DNA of 7,027 nucleotides from SCQX01 sp035720945 (GTDB taxonomy: Bacteria; Pseudomonadota; Gammaproteobacteria; Burkholderiales; Burkholderiaceae_B). Below the pieces are notes generated by a model. It searched no databases. It was not told where the DNA came from and saw only the letters and a program-made list of their open reading frames with translations. The stretch lies in NCBI GenBank assembly GCA_035720945.1, contig DASTNK010000076.1, positions 1 to 7,027 on the forward strand, in the 5' to 3' direction. Below, one piece after another: positions 1 through 4,785 of the stretch (its first letter is position 1; each line of letters opens with the position of its first letter). The position numbers and the translations under genes are program-made.

Positions 1-570
1 GTAGCCCTCGCCGAGCCGCCAGGTGCCCTCATGCCATTCGAATGACTTGTCCACGGACACGACCCGGGCCAGATCCTGGCCCGACATGCCCGAGAACTCC
101 CGCGCGAGGCGCACGGCCTGGTCGATGTCCTCACCCACCAGGATGCACGCGCCCTGGGCGCCTTTTTCACGCAGAATGCGGGTCAGCTTGCGGGTATCGA
201 TGCCCGCGATGGCCACCACACCCTGCGATTCGAGATATTCAGGCAGCGACTGCGTGGCGCGGAAATTCGACACCCGCAGCGAGCAGTCACGCACCACCAG
301 GCCGGCGGCGTGGATACGGGACGATTCGACGTCTTCGTCATTGATACCCGTGTTGCCGATGTGAGGATAGGTCAGCGTGACGATCTGACCGCTATAGCTG
401 GGATCGGTGAGGATCTCTTGATAGCCGGTCATGGCGGTGTTGAACACGATCTCGGCGACACTGTACCCCTTGGCACCGATCGACACCCCTTTGAAAACCG
501 TACCGTCCGCCAGGGCAAGGATCGCAAAAGAAGGCTTCTGAGCCTCTTCGGAAAATAATGACGGCAGCAC
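1..570 (-). CDS. carA: Carbamoyl-phosphate synthase small subunit (glutaminase chain), N-terminal part, cut by window edge
   Basis: The product is the small subunit of carbamoyl-phosphate synthase. With CarB it makes carbamoyl phosphate from glutamine, bicarbonate and ATP for pyrimidine and arginine synthesis in the cytoplasm; the small subunit releases ammonia from glutamine. The 190 visible codons match the CarA N-terminal domain: LADGTVFKG near residue 20, then FNTAMTGYQEILTDPSYS, TLTYPHIGNTG and IDTRKLTRILREKGAQ, all close to the E. coli protein. The class I glutamine amidotransferase domain with its catalytic Cys lies beyond base 1, so about half of the usual ~380 residues is present. 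I chose the GTG at 568-570, which gives an N-terminus beginning MLPSLFSEEAQKP. The Shine-Dalgarno is weak (GGGG about 7 nt upstream). A TTG four codons upstream is the alternative start. A TATAAT box lies about 50 bp upstream. carB would be expected downstream, outside the window. Confidence 0.96.
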   Translation of the reverse strand, partial: MLPSLFSEEAQKPSFAILALADGTVFKGVSIGAKGYSVAEIVFNTAMTGYQEILTDPSYSGQIVTLTYPHIGNTGINDEDVESSRIHAAGLVVRDCSLRVSNFRATQSLPEYLESQGVVAIAGIDTRKLTRILREKGAQGACILVGEDIDQAVRLAREFSGMSGQDLARVVSVDKSFEWHEGTWRLGEGY

Positions 571-610
571 GGTAAACCCCAAATATTGTAGTGACGGAAC
601 GAAAATCAAA

Positions 611-623
611 CTTTCAGATTATA
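611..623 (-). promoter_or_regulatory. Probable carA promoter (-10 box TATAAT at 618-623)
   Basis: Read on the minus strand, bases 623 to 618 are a perfect TATAAT. Transcription would start near 611, giving a leader of about 41 nt before the carA GTG. No good -35 box is found at 16-18 bp spacing: the positions that should hold it (about 641-646) read GCGGCC. If this is a promoter, it relies on the strong -10 or on an activator. I see no attenuator or arginine/pyrimidine-specific leader structure between it and carA. Confidence 0.5.
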
Positions 624-742
624 CCGTGGAGACCGTGACCGGCCGCCGCGCACGCGCGCGACCCCGCCAACATCAAGGCTGGCGCGGGTTCAGGATTCTT
701 TGGATCGTTTTGACCAAGGAGGAAGTTCTGGCCCAAGAAGTT

Positions 743-851
743 CTATTGAACACGCTTCGGGGTGAAAGGCTGTGCCGGCCGGCGCGTCCAGCGGTCGTGG
801 CGCTGGCCGAAACGCCGGCCGGCACAGCCTTTCACCCCGAAGCTGCAATAG
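743..851. repeat. Long inverted repeat: perfect 31-bp arms, giant hairpin potential
   Basis: Bases 754-784 and 813-843 are exact reverse complements over 31 bp with no mismatch. Each arm contains the self-palindrome GCCGGCCGGC (774-783 and 814-823). Inside the 28-bp spacer, CCAGCG (788-793) pairs with CGCTGG (801-806) around a 7-nt loop, and 785-786 can pair with 808-809. Outside, CTATTG (743-748) pairs with CAATAG (846-851) across a 5/2-nt internal loop. The RNA or extruded DNA could therefore fold into one long rod. There is no T-run after either arm, so it is not a standard intrinsic terminator. It could still act as a 3' end-protecting structure or terminator for the importer mRNA, or be a REP/BIME- or MITE-like repeat, or the product of an inverted duplication. 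The pairing is seen directly; the role is unknown. Confidence 0.95.
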
Positions 852-921
852 CGACACGCATGGCGGCAAGTGCCAGCCCGCCCCATGCCCCGGTGGACAG
901 CGCCTTCAGATACCAACAACG
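832..921 (-). pseudogene. Possible C-terminal remnant of a LysE/RhtB-family exporter gene
   Basis: On the minus strand the frame from 921 to the TGA at 834-832 is open for 29 codons and contains LSTGAWGGLALAAMRVAIA. This resembles the last hydrophobic helix of LysE/RhtB amino-acid exporters, where a segment of the type 'R-x-S/T-G-A-x-x-x-G-L-x-L-x-x-A' closes the protein. An in-frame TAG (924-922) lies just upstream, and the importer operon's permease ends at 957, so nothing longer can be read in this frame. The final codons and the stop fall within the right arm of the inverted repeat, which would suit an arm that was once the gene's 3' end plus its terminator. The similarity is judged by eye over a short, low-information stretch, so chance is a serious alternative. 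Confidence 0.25.
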
Positions 922-956
922 CTAAATCCAGCACACACCTGAACCAGCACAAAGCG

Positions 957-1751
957 CTAGATTTTTTCCGTTTCCCCGGCCTTGGGCTTCCACACCAGGA
1001 AGTGCTCTTCAACCAAACCGACAATGCCATCGAGAATGAGCGCGAAAATCGTCAGCACGACGATACCGGCGAACACGGTGTTGACGTCCAACGTGCCTTC
1101 GGCCTGCAGAATGAGATAGCCAACCCCGCTGGCCGACCCCAGATATTCCCCCACCACGGCGCCAACGAACGCCAGACCCACCGAGGTGTGCAGACTGGAG
1201 AACACCCAGCTCGTGGCTGACGGAATGTACACATGGCGCAGCAACTGATGGCGACTGGCCCCCAGCATGCGCGCATTGTCGAGCAGCGTGGTGCTGACTT
1301 CGCGCACACCCTGGTACACATTGAAGAAGACGATGAAGAAGACCAGCGTGACCGCCAGCGCCACCTTGGACCAGATGCCCAGACCGAACCACATGCCGAA
1401 GATTGGAGCGAGGATGACCCGGGGCATGGAGTTGAGGGCTTTTATGTAGGGCTCGAGCAGCGCGCTGGCGCCCCGAGACAGGCCCAGCCACAGGCCGCAC
1501 GCCAGACCCGTGACAGTGCCGATGACAAAGGCCAGCACGGTTTCAGTGAGCGTGATCCACAGATGATGGTAGATATCGCCGTCGGTCACGAACCAGGCCC
1601 AGATGACCTGGACCACCTGTGCGGGTTTACCGAAGAAAAATGCGAAATTGACGTTGCGTGAAGCAAAATGCCAGGCGGCGATGAGGATGACAAGCAGCAG
1701 CACCTGCAAAAAGCGCATCATGTAAGAACGGTGTTTGCGTGTGTTGGACAT
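957..1751 (-). CDS. ABC transporter permease, SsuC/TauC-like (nitrate/sulfonate/taurine type)
   Basis: This 264-residue inner-membrane permease belongs to the binding-protein-dependent transport family (MetI-like fold). Membrane segments can be seen near residues 14-31, 66-91, 105-125, 129-147, 186-204 and 223-246. The cytoplasmic EAA-like coupling loop that contacts the ATPase is DNARMLGASRHQLLRHVYIP at about 158-177. Length and layout are normal for SsuC, TauC and ThiX-like proteins. The start is the ATG at 1749-1751, 3 nt after the ATPase stop, and depends on translational coupling because its Shine-Dalgarno is poor; ATGATG at codons 11-12 is a less likely alternative. It is the last gene of the importer operon. 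It presumably forms a homodimer with two copies of the upstream ATPase. The permease sequence does not fix the substrate. Confidence 0.93.
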   Translation of the reverse strand: MSNTRKHRSYMMRFLQVLLLVILIAAWHFASRNVNFAFFFGKPAQVVQVIWAWFVTDGDIYHHLWITLTETVLAFVIGTVTGLACGLWLGLSRGASALLEPYIKALNSMPRVILAPIFGMWFGLGIWSKVALAVTLVFFIVFFNVYQGVREVSTTLLDNARMLGASRHQLLRHVYIPSATSWVFSSLHTSVGLAFVGAVVGEYLGSASGVGYLILQAEGTLDVNTVFAGIVVLTIFALILDGIVGLVEEHFLVWKPKAGETEKI

Positions 1752-1754
1752 GGA

Positions 1755-2564
1755 TCAGGCCCGCTTCTGCTGGGCATAGCCTTTCAGGACTTCCTCGCGC
1801 AGGACGTCCCAGATGGCGGCATGCAGTTCGATGAAGCGCGGATTGCCGCGCACCTCGGTCACATCGCGCGGCCGAGGAATGTCGATGATGAACTCACCGA
1901 TCGGGTGGGTGGCCGGCCCGGCCGACAGCACCACAACACGGTCGCTCATGGCAATGGCCTCATCCAAGTCATGCGTGATGAACAAAACCGCCTTGCGCTG
2001 CGCCATCCAGAGATCCAAAACCTCGTTTTCCATGAGCTGGCGGGTCTGGATGTCAAGCGCGGAAAAGGGCTCGTCCATGAGAATGATGTCGGGGTTGCGG
2101 ATCAGTGTCTGGGCGAGCATGACACGCTTGCGCATGCCCCCCGACATCTGATGGGGGTAGCGGTTTTCGAACCCCCCAAGCCCGACCCGTTTGAGCCATT
2201 CCCGCCCACGGCTCACCGCGTCGGCCTTGGGAACCTTGGCGAATTCCAGGCCGGCCGTGACGTTATCCAGCGCGTTGCGCCAGGGCAGCAAAGCCTCGCC
2301 CTGGAACATGTAACCCGCGCGCTGGTTGACGCCCTTGAGCGGCTTGCCAAACACCTTGATCTGTCCGGAGGACGGGGCCAGCAGCCCCGCCCCCACGTTC
2401 AGCAAGGTGGATTTGCCGCAGCCCGTGGGCCCGACCACCGAGACGAACTCGCCCGGAGCGACGGCGATGTGGGCATCCTTGACCGCCGTATAGGACGCGT
2501 TGTCGCCCCGGTTGGACTTGAAGGTACAGGTGATGTGGTCGAGCAGAAGCGCGGCGTCAGGCAT
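1755..2564 (-). CDS. ABC transporter ATP-binding protein, SsuB/TauB-like
   Basis: This 269-residue cytoplasmic ATPase powers the importer. All nucleotide-binding motifs are intact: Walker A GPTGCGKST at 45-53, Q-loop Gln88 in YMFQ, signature MSGGMRKR at 140-147, Walker B ILMDEP at 161-166 with Glu165 as the catalytic base, D-loop SALD at 168-171 and switch His198 in FITHDLDEA. The signature has Met in place of the Gln of LSGGQ, which is common in the nitrate/sulfonate/taurine branch. Its ATG (2562-2564) overlaps the end of the binding-protein gene by 8 bp, and its TGA is 3 nt from the permease start, so the three genes are very likely co-transcribed and translationally coupled. No extra regulatory domain follows the ATPase core. 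Confidence 0.95.
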   Translation of the reverse strand: MPDAALLLDHITCTFKSNRGDNASYTAVKDAHIAVAPGEFVSVVGPTGCGKSTLLNVGAGLLAPSSGQIKVFGKPLKGVNQRAGYMFQGEALLPWRNALDNVTAGLEFAKVPKADAVSRGREWLKRVGLGGFENRYPHQMSGGMRKRVMLAQTLIRNPDIILMDEPFSALDIQTRQLMENEVLDLWMAQRKAVLFITHDLDEAIAMSDRVVVLSAGPATHPIGEFIIDIPRPRDVTEVRGNPRFIELHAAIWDVLREEVLKGYAQQKRA

Positions 2565-3597
2565 GCGGATATTTCTTGTCGGCTTTCAAAGCGTAGGCGT
2601 TGGTCCAGACTTTGGAAATGTCGATCTTGTCGGCCTGGAAGTGCGGCACGTACGCCGCCAGCGCCTTGAGGGCGGTCTCCGGCCCACCGGCGGGCACGAG
2701 CCCGTCTGGCGACAAAGCCTGCATGTTGGCCTTGAGAGCCAGCTTGTAGAGGTCTGGATCACCCAGCAGATATTGTTTGGGAACGGTGGCCGCGATCTTG
2801 TCGATGCTGTTTTCCTGGATCCAGCGGTCTGCGCGCACGATGGCATTGGCCAGCAACTGCGTGGTCTTGGGGTTTTCGTCGATGAACTTCTGCGACGCGT
2901 ACAGGCATCCCGCCGGCATATCGCCGCCGAAGATGTCTCGTGTGTCCTTGAGTGTGCGCGTGTCGGCGATGACTTTCAATTCCTTGGCGTGGACCAGGGT
3001 GCTGATGACCGGGTCGACATTGCAGATCGCGTCGATCTGGCCGGTGCGCAACGCGGTGATGGCGCCCTGACCCGCGCCGACGCCTATGTAAGAGACATCG
3101 TTGGCCTTCAGGCCATGCTTGGCAAGAAAGAAACTCACCATCATATTCGTGGACGAGCCCGGCGCCGTGACGCCGATCTTCTTGCCTTTGAGATCGGCGG
3201 GACTCTTGTAATTCGGCATGGTCTTGGTGGACACACCCAACACCATCATGGGCGCACGACCCTGCTGGGCAAACGTGCGGTACATCTGCCCCTTGACCTG
3301 CAGAAAGATAGTGTGTTCGAACGCGCCCGAGACCACATCGGCGCTGCCACCCACCACGGCCTGCAAGGCCTTGGAGCCGCCCGCGAAGTCCATGACCTTG
3401 ACGTTGAGCCCTTCATCCTTGAAGTAGTGCAAGTCGCGCGCGATGCTGAGTGGCAGGTAGTAAATGAGGGCCTGGCCGCCCACAGCGATAATGACATCCT
3501 TTTTCTCGGCACTGGCGGCTCGGCTGATGCCAGGCACCACGGTTGCCGCGCCTGCGGCGCCAGCCAGTTTGAGTAGATCCCGGCGGGAAATAGACAT
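2557..3597 (-). CDS. ABC transporter periplasmic substrate-binding protein, NMT1/THI5-like, with Tat signal
   Basis: This 346-residue solute-binding protein belongs to the SsuA/TauA/NMT1-like group. It begins with a twin-arginine signal: SRRDLLKL at residues 4-11, a short alanine/glycine-rich hydrophobic stretch, and a likely cleavage site after ASA at 28-30, so it should be exported folded by the Tat pathway. The mature part has the family features: YYLPLSIARDLHYFKDEGL near 46-64, a FAGGSKALQAVVGGSADVV stretch near 71-89, then ADLKGKKIGVTAPGSSTNM (about 134-152) and ITALRTGQIDAI (about 180-191). A strong Shine-Dalgarno supports the ATG at 3595-3597. It is the first gene of the importer operon. 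Aliphatic sulfonates, taurine, nitrate, thiamine-precursor pyrimidines and aromatic acids are all substrates in this superfamily. I cannot choose among them, and no catabolic gene nearby helps. Confidence 0.93.
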   Translation of the reverse strand: MSISRRDLLKLAGAAGAATVVPGISRAASAEKKDVIIAVGGQALIYYLPLSIARDLHYFKDEGLNVKVMDFAGGSKALQAVVGGSADVVSGAFEHTIFLQVKGQMYRTFAQQGRAPMMVLGVSTKTMPNYKSPADLKGKKIGVTAPGSSTNMMVSFFLAKHGLKANDVSYIGVGAGQGAITALRTGQIDAICNVDPVISTLVHAKELKVIADTRTLKDTRDIFGGDMPAGCLYASQKFIDENPKTTQLLANAIVRADRWIQENSIDKIAATVPKQYLLGDPDLYKLALKANMQALSPDGLVPAGGPETALKALAAYVPHFQADKIDISKVWTNAYALKADKKYPHA

Positions 3598-3603
3598 GAG
3601 CGA

Positions 3604-3610
3604 CCTCCTT
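3604..3610 (-). promoter_or_regulatory. Strong ribosome binding site of the binding-protein gene
   Basis: The minus strand reads AAGGAGG here, followed by a 6-nt spacer (TCGCTC) and ATG. It is the best Shine-Dalgarno in the window and fixes the start of the binding protein at 3597. The stronger signal on this first gene fits the excess of binding protein over membrane components that such importers need. Confidence 0.85.
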
Positions 3611-3625
3611 TAAAAAAACCGTTCA

Positions 3626-3653
3626 ATTATGCCATCAACCCATCCGGGTACAA
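3626..3653 (-). promoter_or_regulatory. Candidate promoter of the ABC importer operon
   Basis: On the minus strand, CATAAT (3631-3626) is a good -10 candidate. TTGTAC (3653-3648) lies 16 bp upstream as a weak -35. Transcription would start near 3619, giving a leader of about 22 nt that carries the strong Shine-Dalgarno. Alternating GTAT/ATAC/GTAT half-sites at 3656-3659, 3665-3668 and 3671-3674 lie just upstream of the -35 and could bind a dimeric regulator. The assignment rests on sequence match only. Confidence 0.35.
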
Positions 3654-3674
3654 GCGTATCTTTCATACTGGTAT

Positions 3675-3742
3675 TGGCAATGCCACCTACGGCACAGTTT
3701 GCATTTGAACGGTGGCATCGTCAGGGCTCAGTCCGACGGACT
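3675..3742. repeat. Nested small inverted repeats between recR and the importer operon
   Basis: Three elements are visible. TGGCAATGCCA (3675-3685) is an 11-bp palindrome around a central A. ATGCCACC (3680-3687) is repeated in inverted form as GGTGGCAT (3711-3718) with a 23-nt spacer. AGTCC (3730-3734) pairs with GGACT (3738-3742) around a 3-nt loop, directly after the recR stop. None is followed by a T-run on the minus strand, so intrinsic termination after recR is not clearly supported. The first two could be operator sites for the importer operon. Short repeats like these also arise by chance. Confidence 0.5.
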
Positions 3743-4351
3743 TCAGGTGGAACGACGCTCCATCAACGCCCATGCAATGGTGCCCGCGTCCACGTACTCG
3801 AGCTCGCTGCCGGCCGGCACCCCGCGCGCCAGGCGGCTGACCGTCAGGCCGCGCGACCGCAGCGATTCCGACAGATAGTGCGCCGTGGTCTCGCCCTCGG
3901 CGGTGAAATTGGTGGCCAGAATCACTTCCCGCACCACCCCGTCCGTGGCGCGCCGAATCACGCGATCAAAGTGGAGGTCCTCCGGCCCGACACCCTCGAG
4001 AGGCGCCAGACGGCCCATCAACACATAGTACAAACCCCGATAACCATGGCTGGATTCGATCATGTTCTGATCAGACGGTGTCTCGACCACGCAAAGCAGC
4101 GAAGGATCGCGCTTGGGGTTCGCGCACGTGGCGCAGACGTCACCTTCGGTGAAGCTGTTACAACGCGGGCAATGGCCCAGAGTGCGGACAGCGTCCGACA
4201 ACGCCCGTGCCAGCTGATCGGCCCCCGCCAAATCGTGTTGCATCAGGTGATAGGCCATGCGGCGGGCCGATCGCATCCCCACGCCCGGCAGTCGTCGCAA
4301 CGCCTGGATAAGCGCCGTCAGGGGCTCGGGCTCGGGCAGAGCGGGTTCCAT
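3743..4351 (-). CDS. recR: Recombination mediator protein RecR
   Basis: RecR works with RecO, and with RecF at gaps, to load RecA onto single-stranded DNA coated with SSB during recombinational repair. The protein has 202 residues, the normal length. In order it shows an N-terminal helix-hairpin-helix (LPGVGMRSARRMAYHLM at 21-37), a C4 zinc finger (Cys61, Cys64, Cys73, Cys76), and a Toprim domain from about 84 to 180 with VVET (88-91) and ILATNFTAEGETTAHYL (144-160). A C-terminal segment with RGVPAGSELEYVDAGT (176-191) and the Walker-B-like tail follows. Its ATG shares one base with the TGA of ybaB (TGATG), so its translation is probably coupled to that gene. The dnaX-ybaB-recR order is conserved across many proteobacteria. 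Confidence 0.98.
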   Translation of the reverse strand: MEPALPEPEPLTALIQALRRLPGVGMRSARRMAYHLMQHDLAGADQLARALSDAVRTLGHCPRCNSFTEGDVCATCANPKRDPSLLCVVETPSDQNMIESSHGYRGLYYVLMGRLAPLEGVGPEDLHFDRVIRRATDGVVREVILATNFTAEGETTAHYLSESLRSRGLTVSRLARGVPAGSELEYVDAGTIAWALMERRST

Positions 4352-4677
4352 CAGAACGGCAACTTCATCCCGGGCGGCAGTGGCATGCCTGCCGTGACCG
4401 CGGCCATTTTTTCCTGCGAGGTGGTCTCGGCCTTGCGCAACGCGTCGTTGAATGCCGCGGCCACGAGATCTTCGAGCATGTCCTTGTCATCGCCCAGCAG
4501 ACTGGGATCGATGGCAACCCGGCGCACATCATGACGACAGGTCATGCTGACCTTCACCAAGCCGCCGCCCGACGCGCCATCGACGACGATCTCCGCCAGG
4601 GCGTCCTGGGCCTTTTTCATGTTTTCCTGCATTTGCTGGGCTTGTCGCATCAAACCCGCGATCTGACCTTTCATCAT
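4351..4677 (-). CDS. ybaB: Nucleoid-associated protein YbaB/EbfC
   Basis: This small dimeric DNA-binding protein of 108 residues is of the YbaB/EbfC family, which coats the nucleoid and influences expression and repair. The family pattern is clear: an N-terminal amphipathic helix with LMRQAQQMQENMKKAQ (9-24), the central beta strands with GLVKVSMTCRHDVRRVAIDP, then DDKDMLEDLVAAAFNDALRK and the C-terminal PLPPGMKLPF, very close to the E. coli protein. The gene starts with ATGATG; I take the first ATG at 4675-4677, but the second is equally possible and there is only a distant AGGA upstream. The stop overlaps the recR start by one base, while 108 bp separate it from dnaX. A role alongside RecR in repair is suggested by conserved linkage only. 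Confidence 0.96.
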   Translation of the reverse strand: MMKGQIAGLMRQAQQMQENMKKAQDALAEIVVDGASGGGLVKVSMTCRHDVRRVAIDPSLLGDDKDMLEDLVAAAFNDALRKAETTSQEKMAAVTAGMPLPPGMKLPF

Positions 4678-4785
4678 GGTGACTTCATCCTGACTGAAAT
4701 AAGAATTGGAAGTGAATAATGGTTGAATCTGTTCATGCCGCCAGGCGCCAAGAATGAACCGGCCGCCTATACCTGGAGCGGCGCG
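4678..4785 (-). other. dnaX-ybaB intergenic spacer with a potential hairpin (4731-4759)
   Basis: GTTCAT (4731-4736) and ATGAAC (4754-4759) are inverted copies flanking a GC-rich core that contains the palindrome CGCC-A-GGCG on the plus strand, so the transcript can fold here. A second short pair, GCCGC (4762-4766) and GCGGC (4778-4782), sits just after the dnaX stop. No T-run follows on the minus strand. The spacer may tune read-through or mRNA processing between dnaX and ybaB, or carry a weak internal promoter. I see no convincing -35/-10 pair. Confidence 0.4.

Larger units (their letters stand above)
571..956. other. Intergenic region between the ABC permease and carA (386 bp)
   Basis: No intact gene is seen here. 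In minus-strand order it contains a short open stretch resembling an exporter C-terminus (921-832), a long perfect inverted repeat (843-754, extended to 851-743), two direct copies of AGAACTTC 15 bp apart (744-737 and 729-722), a 14-bp alternating pyrimidine-purine tract (647-660) and the presumed carA -10 box (618-623). Longer open frames such as 743-1030 on the minus strand and 626-925 on the plus strand cross the repeat and have compositionally odd translations. I do not regard them as genes. Confidence 0.8.

Noticed and set aside
774..823. GCCGGCCGG-like matches elsewhere, for example in recR near 3809 and dnaX near 6833, as copies of the repeat
   Set aside because: These matches are only about 8-12 bases of a GC-rich palindrome and do not extend into the rest of the arm.
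754..843. Standard Rho-independent terminator for the importer operon
   Set aside because: The stem is far longer than usual and is not followed by a T-run on either strand. A termination role is possible but not shown.
754..843. Terminal inverted repeats of an insertion sequence
   Set aside because: Only 28 bp lie between the arms, so there is no room for a transposase, and I see no clear target-site duplication around 743-851.
626..925. Plus-strand open frame of 99 codons in the permease-carA gap
   Set aside because: No Shine-Dalgarno is evident, the composition is Arg/Ala-rich as expected from GC-rich noncoding DNA, and it passes through both repeat arms.
743..1030. Minus-strand open frame of 95 codons crossing the inverted repeat
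   Set aside because: It overlaps the end of the permease gene in another frame, runs through the hairpin and has an odd Cys/Arg-rich translation with no recognisable domain.
2500..3576. Long plus-strand open frame of 358 codons antisense to the binding-protein gene
   Set aside because: It is a mirror of a clearly real gene with intact family motifs. Long antisense frames are common in GC-rich genomes. The same applies to the plus-strand frame 1668-2669 opposite the ATPase.
3691..3703. Sigma-54-like promoter (GGCAC...TTGCA) on the plus strand
   Set aside because: The GG and GC elements are 8 bp apart instead of 10, and no plus-strand gene follows.
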